A DNA stretch of 64,000 nucleotides from Balanoglossus misakiensis (Eukaryota > Hemichordata), in the NCBI GenBank assembly GCA_040954595.2, contig CM082598.2, positions 372,001 to 436,000 of the forward strand, written 5' to 3'. Below, in pieces: positions 45,701 through 55,504 of the stretch. A program made the translations under genes and the position numbers. Position 1 is the first letter of the stretch, and each line of letters opens with the position of its first letter. The notes under the pieces were generated by a model. It was not told the origin of the DNA. It saw only the letters and a program-made list of their open reading frames with translations, and made no database searches.

Positions 45701-48700
45701 TTCTTCGGTAAACCATTCATGTCATGAAACTCATCGATATATTCCGGTCGCGTTCTTTGTATAACTTGATTGCTGGTCATGTCTTCTGTGAAATGTACCC
45801 TTGGTTGCTGTAATACACGCTGGGGAGCTTCGACATTTTCAGGGACTGTCACAGTCATATCCGGCTTTTCTGGTAGTACTAGGATATTCACACGCTTTTG
45901 TGGTTCTTCAGTCCTTCGTTCGGAAAACTCTTCTGGCTCGCGATGATACTCATCTGGTTTGAACTCAGGTTCTTCAGTGTATTCTTGCGTGGCCATACCA
46001 ACATGGTGAATAGTCTGTACACGTCCTTGCTCGGGGAGAACTTGTTCCAGTGATGTCTCTGGTGGCCCGCCCAATACATTCTCATAATGTTCAGTTGCAA
46101 CGACAAATTCAGGTGTAATTTGTCTCAGAATCGGTTCAGGTTCCATGGTATTCTGACCACCAGCTTCCATGACAGTTTCTTCGGGTTCTACAAGATTGAT
46201 ATCCGCACGTCTTGTGGTCTCACCTTCACTGATTTCATACTCCACAATTGGCTGGATGGTGTGTTTTGGCTGAGAAGGTCTTTGGCTGACTCTTGCTGGA
46301 ATAATAGGACTAGCTTTGTGTTCAACAGGTGGTTTGGTAGTGCGGTGATCGGTGATTGGACGAACGGATATCACGGGTTTGACGTCATAAATCTTGAATT
46401 CTGGTGGACTTGTTGGGTGCAAATCGCTTGGATGGAGATCCATTTTTGGTGCGGCTGCATTTGATTCAGACAACAATGGCTCCGCTGACGGTCTTGACTC
46501 AATCTTGGTCTCCGCTTCTGAGTGGTCTTCGACGACTGTTTTGATTGTCGTTTTGTGTAATGTACGGTCAATACTCTGTGTCGGTTGTAAAACTGGTCCG
46601 TTTGTAGGAGAAGCAACAACAGCTGCTACAGGTGGTGTGGTCAGTTTTGATTCAACAATAGGGCGGGGTGCTGTTACTTGAAAGGTTTGCTTTTTCACCG
46701 TCACATTTTCCTCAACACCAGGTGGCAAATTCTGTGATGGTCCAATCTCGTGGTGTTGAATCTCCTTTTGAAGTTCCTGTTGTGTCACGGTTTTGTTAAA
46801 CTTTACAGGCGCGGTTTTGGATTCGCCTGTCTGGTTGCTGATTGGACTTGGAGATACACTTGGTGGCGCTGGAAATCGGTCCACAGTGTCCGGTACTACT
46901 TTCACTTCTCCTTCTGGTGATATTTGCTGAACTGTGTGAGGGCCTACTGGCTGCCTTGTAGGTACCACTGGATGTTCCGCGTCGACAGACACATTGATGT
47001 TTTTAACTTTTTCCTCCAAGTTAGAATAGAGTTGATCAAGTTCTGGGATACTGTCTTCCTTTTCCAATCCCCCAGTAACCGTTTCTCTAACTGGTATTTC
47101 TTCACCCATTTCATTTGGTATGGTTTTCATGTTGGGTTGCACAGTCACTCTGGGCTTAGTGGTGACTTGCGTTGTTGTTTTTCGTTCCAATAGTTCAGCA
47201 GACACATTGGTTTTAACTGAAGACTCCGTGTTTTGTCCATCAATGTCGTGAATAACTGCCAACGTTTCCTCTAACTTTGCTTCACTACCAGTGACATTAC
47301 TCGAACCAGTCCACTCTACAGCAGACATATTTAACGTTTTCTGTCCCTTGTTCAACTCTGGGCTTTCTGAAGTAGATGGAGTTATTGCTGGCGCTTCTAT
47401 CTGGTTTGGTACACTGTCATTTGCCACTGCATTGAATAATTTACCTAAATTCGAGCTGAGTTCATCAATTTTGGCAATTAAGCCCGCAAGTGGTTCACCG
47501 GAATGTTGGTCTCGTTGTCCGGGATACCGTTCTGTAGCAACTAAAGCCTCGCCTTCAGTTGTCTGCATTTCAGTGGTGGCCTGAACAGGTGCTATCAATT
47601 GTCCGCCGATGACTGGAATATTTTGATCCGTTGCAACCGTTTTGCTTTCACCTTGTTGTAGCATCTGACCAGAGTACGGTGGTTGAGCGCTAGTTGACAG
47701 ATCGCTTTGGTCCAATGCTTCGTCCAATTTTTTCATCTTTTCATGGTTCAGAGTGTCAAGCAGGTCATAGAAATCATCATCATGGACTGAAGTACCAACG
47801 TGGCCGGCCAGTTTTAGGAACTGATCTTTTAAACCGGACATGCCCAGTGAGTCATGTAATTCTCCATTATGCACGTTTTCGTTTGTGTCAAAATTTGAAC
47901 CGGTGTCCGACTGCTGGCCAATAGGACTAAGATTGCTCAATGTTACAGGGGTTTTCTTGTTCGTGTATAGCTTTTCATCACGTAACTTGGTAGGTTTGAT
48001 CATGTCAGTGGCGCTTCCTTGAATGTGATTGACAAGATCTGATGATAATTTGCTTTCTACCTTCCTTGCCGGAAGTTGCACCTCAAAATCAACGTCACTG
48101 CCACCACCGTCTGCATCCGGGTATCTCGATTGGCCGTCAACTTCAGCATGTTGCATTATATGTCTGCGCATGTCACTGCCGACAGGACCCATCCTCCTGA
48201 AATCACCAAGGGCTCCATGTTCATCAACATCACCTCTTGGTTGTTGACGTAGGCTATTGTGTGCAATGCTAGCTTCTGGTCCCTCATCACTGCGAGCATT
48301 GTCTCCAATTGGTGCATCCTTGTCACGTGAATCTTCTTCCACCATTTTAGATACAACGTTAGTTTGGTCATTTGCTTCAGATGGCAAAACTTGCTTTTTC
48401 TCTGACGCGTCAGTCTGATTGGTGTCGACATGTGTGATGATTTTACCTATATGAGTATTTATCGTGTCAAGTTTAGCCATTAATCCTGTCAGAGGTTCAG
48501 CAACGGTCTCCTGCTTATGGATCACATCAACATCTTGCAACAGATCATTTTCTTCGCGAAGGTCATGGATTGTGTTCACAAGCTTTTGGCTTGCCGCGGT
48601 TACGGTTTCGCTCTGTTCTGATCGTTCTGTTATTTTGTACCGTCTCAAAATTTCACCAAGCCTTTTCGTTTCCGAATCATGTGGTTTTACTGTTTCCTGT

Positions 48701-50891
48701 GAATTCACAAAGTTTACTATAGTTTCCTCACCAGTTGAGAACTCAGTATTGGGCGGATTGGTTGGTTGTAAGTATGCAGATTCCTCATAAACTGGTTGCT
48801 GTTGGTTACCGGCGAGAAAACGTCCATGATCGAGTTGTTCACCACCACCCAGGTAGCTGTGTAGCGCCGCCACCAACGACTCCAATGAGTCATCTTCTGT
48901 CTCTTCAGTTTCCGCTGGACCACTTGATTCAGGAATGTCTTGACTCACCTGAGGTCGTTGGAATATGTTCCCAGGGACACCTATTTCAGAAGACATGCCA
49001 CCTTCAACAGTTTGCGTTTCTTCAAGTCTTTCACGCGGTCCATTTCTGCTCGGTTGATCAGAATACTGTCCATGAAGTAATCGGCCAACCACATCGATTA
49101 ATTCACTTTCATCAGAAACTTCCTCCGGTAGATTTGGAGTATCATAGTAGCTTGTGACGGGATTAGCCTCTTGTGGTTCTTGTGGTTGATACAAAGATGG
49201 CGCGATTGTGTTGCCTTCCGTTAAATGTCGGTGTCTGAGAAACTGATCCAAAACTTCACCCATGTTTTCATCATAGTACGCATTCCTGTCCAGGTGTTTT
49301 GCAAGATGGCGGAATTCTTCACGCGTACGCTGATGTGGATTTGGCGGTAACTGACGAGATTCATCATCACCTGTTGAAACCATTGGTTGATCTTCTTCTT
49401 CTCTCTCTGTGAGGACGTCTTCAAGAAGAATCTGCAGAGCTTCTTTGAAATCTCTGTCCGTGAGACCCTCCACGCCAACTGCAGCTTCAGGCGATTGTGA
49501 GACTTGGTTGGTGCTCGGATTGGTGTTGACCCCACCACTCGCTTCATCCACACTATCAGGTTCACGATTAGATACAAACCCCTTTTCAGCTACTTCACGC
49601 AGGAGTAACAATAACAAACTCGATTCCAATTCTTCCTCTTCAGTTGGACCAGAAACCTGACTTGGTTTTGCTTTGACATCAGGTGATATGTTAGCCTTGT
49701 GGTGCCTTGCTTTGGGGTGCTTAACGCGATTGGTTGAAGTATCGTTCCCAGGTGTTTCGACAGTGGCGGTATTTCTTTGCGTCGGTGTGATAGTTTGGAC
49801 TAGTGGTCTTTTTGTGATGAGAGGGGTTGGCGATTTCGTGGGTTTACTCTTTCCTGCAAGTGTGACAAAATAAATGCCACAGTTGTTTAGGTATATTTTT
49901 CGGTGCAGTTGATTTTTCCTGCGTCACAACAAGCAAAAATAAAAACATTTGTGTGATTTCGGTAACCCGGCCAATCGGACAACCTGATCGACGTGACTAA
50001 GAATATACTATTACCTTCAACAACTTCCAAAATCATGTCTTCTGCTTCATGCTCCATTGCTCCTCGAAAACCGACGGCCACTCTAAAATGGTATCGTTTA
50101 AGTCCAGGAATAATGTTCACTGGTGCGTCGCATGCTTGGAAGTTTCTGTTAAATATTTTCAAATGTAAACTTTTCTTAGAATATGAATGACGGTGTAAAT
50201 GGTTTTATTCACAGGCAAAGTAAAACTTTCAGTAATAGGCTTGTTTGCAATCATTGCATTACAATTACATGTACTTGGAAAAACTTCAATTTGCTACCTC
50301 GTTTCAAGACATTCATTAGTTCTAGGTTAAGTTGTGCTGTCTAATTATAAGTTTCGATAAAGTCCACTTTACCGGCAATCGTTGATAGAAATGAGCGTCT
50401 CCGCTTCGTCACTTCCGGTTATGTGATACCAGTTGATGTCAACTCCACGATGAACTTGATCGCCTGGGTCAACTTGAACTTCAAAAAGGTAGCCGGTGGT
50501 GGTCGCCGTGATGTTGCCATGACCACCGCGAGGACGGTCAACTTTAATGCATGGTGCGATATCTTGTGGAGATTTCTCTGGAAAAGAAAGTGACGTCATA
50601 ATACTTGCTGTTTCCGATCTGTTAACTCTATCATTATTCTACCAGACTTTCATAAAATGTTTACCACTTGGTTTGTTAAAGGTAATCCAGTCATCTCTAT
50701 AGTTTTGGAAAAACGGTTGATAAACCACAAGTTTACGCTTGGCATGTAAGCTTATCTGGGACAATTTAACACAACTCACCTTTATTTTTGCCACGATAGC
50801 AATGCCAGCCCTCGCTCACATCGATGCTCGCGACAAGATCACCTGTCAAACACAGGCATAAAAGCCAAAATAAAGAAATTATCCGTGACAT
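34293..50891 (-). CDS. Giant type I membrane protein with ten TSP1 repeats, Ig, EGF and a ~2,400-residue disordered region
   Basis: Nineteen exons (in - order): 50891-50780, 50577-50373, 50145-50015, 49853-42630, 42466-42272, 42057-41893, 41736-41530, 41291-41121, 40196-39984, 39734-39522, 39393-39202, 38823-38668, 38487-38323, 37849-37691, 37281-37134, 36934-36816, 36560-36435, 36046-35932 and 35412-34293. Every junction keeps frame, giving 11,136 nt (3,711 residues). Layout: signal peptide ([10 protein letters not shown], about 1-22); Cys-containing beta-sandwich-like region (about 25-149); disordered region (150-2557); ten TSP1 repeats (2558-3169); Ig-like domain (3170-3258); EGF-like domain (3259-3300); transmembrane helix [17 protein letters not shown]; cytoplasmic tail of about 372 residues. 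Extracellular exons are mostly phase 1-1, as in proteins built by exon shuffling. A role in adhesion, guidance or matrix binding is inferred from the domains. I do not recognise this exact architecture in any named family, so I give no symbol. Gene structure is strongly supported; function is not. Confidence 0.92.
35413..35931 (-). other. Intron between transmembrane and tail exons
   Basis: An ordinary intron of 519 bp bounded by GTAAGA and TTTCAG on the - strand. No further exon or repeat is evident. Confidence 0.6.
36227..36395. mobile_element. MITE with ACAGTGAAA/TTTCACTGT inverted ends
   Basis: It begins ACAGTGAAAAACTGTC and ends GACAGCTTTCACTGT, inverted repeats of about 15 bp with small differences. 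The interior has mirrored GACACCTCTCTAATAAGG and AGAGGTGTCCTT words. It lies in the intron between the EGF and transmembrane exons of the TSR gene. No coding capacity. Confidence 0.7.
36727..36794. repeat. Microsatellite (GTG)n then (ATG)n
   Basis: Six GTG units followed by about seventeen ATG/GAT units. It lies only about 20 nt from the splice donor of the second Ig exon (exon edge 36816), inside the intron on the - strand. Confidence 0.95.
37282..37690 (-). other. Intron between TSP1 repeat 10 and the Ig-like domain
   Basis: A 409-bp intron with donor GTAAGT and acceptor TTCTAG. Nothing further is recognised in it. Confidence 0.6.
37850..38322 (-). other. Intron between TSP1 repeats 9 and 10
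   Basis: A 473-bp intron with no recognised content apart from short GGGACAAAG/CCCTTTAA words that resemble ends of the foldback family too weakly to call. Confidence 0.5.
38955..39165. repeat. AT-rich tandem repeat, ~54-bp unit, about 3.5 copies
   Basis: Units built on AAATTGGCATATTTCATC, then AAAAATGAAGAATTTTTG and AAAATTTTCAAAGT. One unit carries an insertion around 39022-39052. It lies in the intron between TSP1 exons 39393-39202 and 38823-38668. Confidence 0.85.
40197..41120 (-). other. Intron between TSP1 repeats 4 and 5
   Basis: A 924-bp intron, the longest within the TSP1 array. I see no further TSP1 exon (no Trp ladder or Cys pattern on the - strand) and no recognised repeat. Confidence 0.55.
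41367..41464. mobile_element. 80-bp perfect hairpin insertion with 9-bp direct repeats
   Basis: Arms 41376-41408 and 41423-41455 are exact 33-bp reverse complements (outer end TAGCTCTGGACTTATGCG), separated by a 14-nt loop, GGGACGGAGAGCAG-like. Immediately outside both arms is the same 9-mer CCTATCTGA (41367-41375 and 41456-41464), as expected of a target-site duplication. It lies in the TSR-gene intron between exons 41736-41530 and 41291-41121. The arms have no mismatch, so the event is recent or selected. No transposase sequence is present. A DNA-synthesis template switch is an alternative. Confidence 0.7.
42060..42155. repeat. Purine-rich GA/GACA microsatellite
   Basis: GGAAGG, (GA)n and (GACA)n runs within the intron just upstream of the second TSP1 exon. 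On the - strand this supplies the pyrimidine tract (CTTCCTCCCCCAG) of that exon's acceptor. Confidence 0.9.
42630..49853 (-). other. Giant 7,224-bp exon coding a ~2,407-codon low-complexity ectodomain
   Basis: A single open frame from acceptor CTTGCAG to donor GTAAAG, phase 1-1, with no stop. The product is rich in Glu, Thr, Ser, Pro, Gln and Asn and almost free of Cys, so it is expected to be extended and probably O- and N-glycosylated (stretches such as NNDNNNE). Short predicted helices punctuate it: [83 protein letters not shown] and [12 protein letters not shown]. One motif, EPL[TA]GL[MI]AK[LI]D, occurs twice (48460-48498 and 47458-47496). Many + strand open frames over this exon are shadows. 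Confidence 0.85.
50015..50891 (-). other. N-terminal signal peptide and FN3-like region exons of the TSR receptor
   Basis: Exons 50891-50780, 50577-50373 and 50145-50015. The start ATG is followed by a clear hydrophobic signal core. The mature region has Cys residues near WHCYRGK, IAPCIKV, INDCRN and QACDAP. It also has beta-strand-like words [10 protein letters not shown] and [11 protein letters not shown] that resemble a fibronectin type III or other immunoglobulin-like sandwich. The domain call is tentative; the exon calls are supported by splice phases. Confidence 0.7.
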
Positions 50892-51413
50892 CTTTGGAGT
50901 TGCTTGTCGTGCATTCCCATCTTGACAACTTTATTTACAAATTTGCCGATATCAGACATTCTATGAGTTCGAAAAACGGCATACGAGAAAGCGCGCTTCC
51001 ATCCGCTCGTTCTCGAATCGATTTTAAAACGCGCGCCACGCACCCTCCCAAGTTTATGTTCTGACCAATCGCCAAGCAGCGCTTCATGTACGAGCGAGAC
51101 GTTCTACACGAAATAGTCCAAGCATGCAGAGCACAGTCTATATACAATAAATCGTAAATCTTAGCCAGGCACTGACTTATAACTTTTAACCCGGAATGTC
51201 TTATCGTTCACCTTAACAGGTCAACGAACTTTACCCTGGTTATAAAGCATTAACACGGTACACTGTATCACCTGATGTTGACGGAAGAACATACCAAAGT
51301 CTACGTAGATAGTCCATGCTAGGGTCGATCACACACACCCCTTTGATGAAAGAGGTATTTATAAGTGTCAGTGCACCATCCATAAACAACAAGGGTCCAT
51401 TGCAACACTACCA
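50892..51413. promoter_or_regulatory. Divergent promoter region between the TSR receptor and TMEM135-like genes
   Basis: The two start codons face away from each other about 520 bp apart. The centre (about 50980-51060) is rich in CpG (CGCGCTTCC, ACGCGCGCCACGCACC), unlike the AT-rich surroundings. CCAAT lies at 51065-51069. On the + side TATTTATAAG sits at about 51356-51366, some 55-65 bp before the TMEM135-like start codon. Shared regulation is an inference from spacing. Confidence 0.5.
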
Positions 51414-52156
51414 GTGCACGAAATGGCACCCAACTCCAGCAAACCGCAGTCGAAAGAAGTGCCAAGCAAATTGTCTTTGGAATATTACTTACACAGTGCA
51501 CGCAGACGGTTTATGAAAGGTGCCTCGACCGGGTTTATTGTCTACACAGCAGTCACAGTTTTGAGAGCAATCATTCAGAAAAGACTTCTACAAAAGTAAG
51601 TGCCTGGATATATATTTCAGGCCAAGGAGTAGTGAATGTCTGATTGCCTAGGCAACCATGAAAAGGTGCGCTCTTCATGTGGCAATCAGCATGTGTGGTA
51701 ATCATAGATTATGACGTACTGTCGCGTTGACAATTGCAATGTCCACTCAGGGAAATCAAACTGTGCATGAACATGTATTATCACAGCACAGAATCAAGCG
51801 ATATGAACAAAGTACAATTGTACTGTGGACAACACTTCACGTTGAATATTGCTTGGTACGGGTGCCCTCATACGGAGGTGTGCGGCCAAAGTTCAAAGCA
51901 TGTATACTGCAATAACTGATACTTAGGGATATCTCTCCCCTTGCTTTCGCTTGAAGGTGATGGAGAACGACCTGATTAAATTTGTGTTTTACGTTCTCTT
52001 ACAGTCCGGGGCAAGTTCTCAGGGATGTTTTCAGTGTGGATAATCTGCGATTCATACTTTTCCTTGGATCGTTCCCAGCTGTCTATAAATTGGCTCTGTA
52101 TTGTGTGCATAATGTCAGGCGAGAAACGGTAAGTGGAAGTAAACGCACCATATAAG

Positions 52157-52211
<55 letters not shown>

Positions 52212-52236
52212 CCACCACCACCACCACCACCACCAT

Positions 52237-52272
<36 letters not shown>

Positions 52273-53512
52273 TGAAAATTGTATGAAGTTGGAACCTTCA
52301 GTTGAAGTTTCACAATGTTTTCTTGATTTCACAGACTGGTGTAAATTACGTCATCGCTTCTGCTATTGCTTCTCTGACTTGTCTCATAGACAAGGCCGAT
52401 CGCAGAAACATGATAGCAGTCTTCCTTTCGTCCAGAGCCATTGGTGCTCTCTACAACGCGCTGGTAAAACGGAAGAAAATCCCACCAATCAAATACGACG
52501 TTCCAATTGCCTTTGGTGCAGCTACAAGTATGATCATTTATGGGCTAACCTTGAACCCGAAGATTTTAAGCGATGGGTACTACAACACAGCTCTAGCATG
52601 GTCACGTGATTATAGTGAAGATATCCTGGAGAAAGTGTTCAGACAACCAGGCATTGCGCATGTTCCATGTGATCCCTGGATACACGAAGGAAGCTCTTGT
52701 CTTGGTCACGGTTTCAAGGAACTCTTGGCGAGTTGGTTACCGTTTTCAAAAGTGTATTTGCCGTTTCATCTGATCCCGTTTCTGCTTTTCAGTAGGAAGG
52801 CACTTGTTGCAAGGTAATTTTCTAAATGGTGTCACTCACATTTTCAATTTTTGAACACATATGATCAGACTAAAGATTTGAACTGGAAAATCCTAGAAAT
52901 CGAAGAGACGAGACTGGTCTGGTATTTGGAATGATAAAAGTTCTTTTTGTCCTGTACTTTTTGTCTATCCATTCGCCTTTGTGTCTTAAAGTTTCCTTTT
53001 TTACTTTCTCTCCCTCCTTGCATAATCTCCCCCTCCTCTTCACCTACAGGCCAGTAGAAGAACTCACTTCACTCTTGATAAAGGTGTGTCGCTCGGCCAC
53101 GTTCCTTTGCGTGATGTGCACAGTCAGCAAGACGCTTATCTGTCTTCTGCGCAACTACGTCGATCCTCGCCCACCTCCGCTTCCAGCCTACATCCCACTC
53201 GCATCCGGGTTCATTGGTTCTTTTTTGGGAATCCTGTTCGAGCCTGCAAATCGACAGAGTGAGATGGCGTTGTATTTCTCACCAACTGCCCTCAACGCGG
53301 TCTATCTGCTCGGACACGACCAGGGTTTCATTCCAACTGTGCCTTTCGGTTCCACATTGTTGTTCGTGACAGTAATGTCTGTCATAATGCATTCCTACGA
53401 GCGAGACACTGACTCATTATCACCCTTAATACAACAAATAGTTAAAGCGTTTTTTGGAAAACCAGAAAATACAAAAACAGTCCCAAATGAAGAAATTACC
53501 AACACACAGTAA
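51414..53512 (+). CDS. TMEM135-like multi-pass membrane protein
   Basis: Four exons: 51414-51595 (start ATG at 51414 or 51423), 52005-52128, 52335-52813 and 53050-53512. All splice in frame, giving 412-415 residues. The protein has two similar hydrophobic modules. The first (about residues 65-190) starts FLGSFPAVYKLALY and contains KADRRNMIAVFLSSRAIGAL. A cysteine/histidine segment PCDPWIHEGSSC (about 210-221) follows. The second module (about 225-385) has LPFHLIPFLLFSRK, PAYIPLASGFIGSFLG and ANRQSEMALYFSPTALNAVY. These match the repeated TMEM135 module and its Cys-rich signature. TMEM135 proteins are linked to peroxisomes, mitochondria and lipid/cholesterol handling; the role here is by family only. 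The (ATC)n repeat lies in intron 2. Confidence 0.8.
51596..52004 (+). other. Intron 1 of the TMEM135-like gene
   Basis: A 409-bp intron with donor GTAAGT and acceptor CTTACAG. It contains the palindrome TTGCCTAGGCAA near 51642-51653, which loosely resembles an X-box. Nothing else is recognised. Confidence 0.5.
52157..52273. repeat. Microsatellite (ATC)n (ACC)n (ATC)n
   Basis: About 117 bp of trinucleotide repeat in intron 2 of the TMEM135-like gene. It creates poly-Ile/Thr and poly-Met/Val open frames that are not genes. Confidence 0.97.
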
Positions 53513-53840
53513 AGTTCAGAAGTGAATAACTAATAGATGTTTTTTTGCTCACAGGGAGATCTTACCAGACTAGACGTGGTTAATCAATGTAACAACTGGT
53601 TGCTACAGCCTTACAACTTATACAATTAATTCAAGCTTTAAATGAAACTAGAACAGATCAGCTGCTTTTTTCCACAGCTACAGTCCTTGGAGACATTTGT
53701 GAGTGAAATGTCTAATATGAAATATTTTGCCAGCTTCGAAATAAGGTTACATTGAGGGATGATTACCCACGGGTAATCGCATGCAGACTCAGACATAGTC
53801 TAGGAGTAGTATAGGTGATTCATTGCGTCATTTTTTTCCA

Positions 53841-53846
53841 AATAAA
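53841..53846 (+). other. Polyadenylation signal of the TMEM135-like gene
   Basis: AATAAA about 330 nt after the stop codon at 53510-53512, in the right orientation. Confidence 0.5.
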
Positions 53847-54232
53847 CTTTTACCCGATGGCAGAGAAATTAAAGTTGAGGTATCGCTTCGCACTTAACGG
53901 ACCGATCGACACAGAAGAGTTCGAACTTTATATCACCTGGTAAATATAGCTGCAGATTACTACTTATACTGAATGATCCGTACAATGTACTAGTGGCCTA
54001 TTTTGTATGAACTGCCCCTGGATTGCTCAACTCCAGGCCAATCATCATAGTCGGACACTCTTGTTTACATCTGCTTGCTGCATATATCTTGGCCCATCAA
54101 AAGACAAAACAAGACAGCACAACACAACACTACACGACTCAAGACAACTAAATACGCGCTTGATACACTTTGCGGTGTGGTGAGATGACTACTGCGCTCG
54201 TGCGCCGCGCCGGTCAGCAGTGGAGCTTGTTG

Positions 54233-54245
54233 GTTGCTAGGCAAC
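54233..54245. promoter_or_regulatory. X-box-like motif in a CpG-rich patch
   Basis: GTTGCTAGGCAAC fits the RFX X-box (GTTGCT and GGCAAC half-sites with a 1-bp spacer). It lies inside a CpG-rich patch (about 54180-54265) unlike its surroundings, which suggests a promoter. It could drive a transcript including the EGF exons at 54884 and 55349, but no first exon is identified. Confidence 0.35.
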
Positions 54246-54883
54246 ATCGCGGGCGCGCCCTTGAGGACGGCGTGTCGTTCAGTCCTCAACGAACCGTCAT
54301 AACAACATACATACCCGTAATTATGGAGGTTGTTTCCCGTAAATCTTAACAGTACGTAAGGTGAGCTTTTGCCTATCTGTCCTAGCAGTTTTTGAAGCTG
54401 GGTTGTAAGCGTCTAAGAGTTACAAAGACTAAATTTTGCTGCGAGTTCGTGTATCATGGTGTTCCCAACAGACAGGGAAGATGGAGGGCAACGAACTCGC
54501 AGCAAGACTGAAGTCTGACCCAAAAACCACTCATTGACTTCAATTTACTGACTGAAACGAGTAGAATTCGCTGTATGGGGGATTTTAGAAAGATTTTCGA
54601 ACGCCCACTCACCGTGAAATCCAATTTTCTGATGATAACGAGCATTTTCAGACATTTTGGACATTTTCCCATAAGGTTTTTCCTCATTTGCATACAGTCC
54701 CTGGTTAGTTACAGTGGCCAAAGGTTAGACTTAGACAAACCTAGCTGGACAAACCAGTTCTTTTGGAACAGACAGTTCATTTTCTGAACATAAATTTATG
54801 ATTTGTTCATCCTACTCGCTTCTGTAAATTTTCCCTTTGACCATACGAATGAAAATTGATAGTCTTGTTGTTCATTTTCTCAG

Positions 54884-55462
54884 ATATAGATGAATGTGAA
54901 TCAAATCCCTGTCACAGCAACTCTATTTGCATTGATGATGTCAATTCCTACATATGTGAATGCAGTTCAGGATATGGAGGAGTCAACTGTGAAAGTGGTA
55001 AGTACTGTAAAAAAAGCATTCTTGTTTCACAGGGTTTTATGAAAACCTATAGTCATTTGATCATATTCTTTACTATCAATCACGTGATCTGGTCATGTGA
55101 CCCACGGCGTTGTTTTTCTGAGTATGTTTTTACTTAAGAACCGCCAAACAGGTAACATGTATCAGGTATGGTGCCTTATCAGCATCTTGGCATTTTGTCT
55201 GCACTTGCTTTGTCTGGACCACGTTGTTTAATTTGCCCGTCATCTGGAAATTTGAATGCGAACGTAACTGCCACCTGAGCGCGTCTGACGTCATTTGATA
55301 TCGAAGAATAAAGTACACAAAGTGATGTTTTGTCTTTAATCTCCACAGATGTAGATGAGTGTGTTTCAAATCCTTGTGAACACAACTCAACTTGCCAGGA
55401 TAACATCAATGCATATACGTGTGAGTGTCTCCCTGGATACGAAGGTTCCAACTGTGAAAATG
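54884..55462 (+). CDS. Two calcium-binding EGF-like exons (partial gene, no start or stop found)
   Basis: Exons 54884-54997 and 55349-55462 are each exactly 114 bp and phase 1-1. The first encodes [19 protein letters not shown] and continues to the sixth cysteine; the second encodes [19 protein letters not shown] and continues likewise. Both have six cysteines, the D-x-D-E calcium motif and the Asn followed by Tyr/Phe of cbEGF repeats, as in Notch, fibropellin or fibrillin-type proteins. Acceptors (TTTCTCAG, CTCCACAG) and donors (GTAAGT, GTGAGT) are good. No signal peptide exon, further repeat or terminal exon was found before the - strand gene ending at 56069. It may be a short gene whose ends I cannot see, an exon fragment, or part of a gene interleaved with its neighbours. 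Confidence 0.75.
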
Positions 55463-55504
55463 GTGAGTGAACCATATAGGCTTTCTGTAAATTGTAGACT
55501 GTCG

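Larger units (their letters stand above)
53513..54883. other. Intergenic: TMEM135-like 3' UTR and a CpG-rich promoter-like patch
   Basis: AATAAA at 53841-53846 is a fitting polyadenylation signal for the TMEM135-like gene. A perfect inverted repeat, GATTACCC-AC-GGGTAATC, lies at about 53762-53779. At about 54180-54265 the sequence becomes CpG-rich and contains an X-box-like motif. I find no start-codon exon here. Confidence 0.5.

Noticed and set aside
42985-45727. Several + strand open frames of 100-210 codons (for example 45095-45727 and 42985-43461)
   Set aside because: They lie opposite the giant - strand receptor exon. Antisense frames are expected there from its codon composition, and they show no splice or start context.
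52133-52609. Open frame with poly-Ile/poly-Thr start
   Set aside because: It is the (ATC)n/(ACC)n microsatellite in an intron read out of frame with the TMEM135-like exon.
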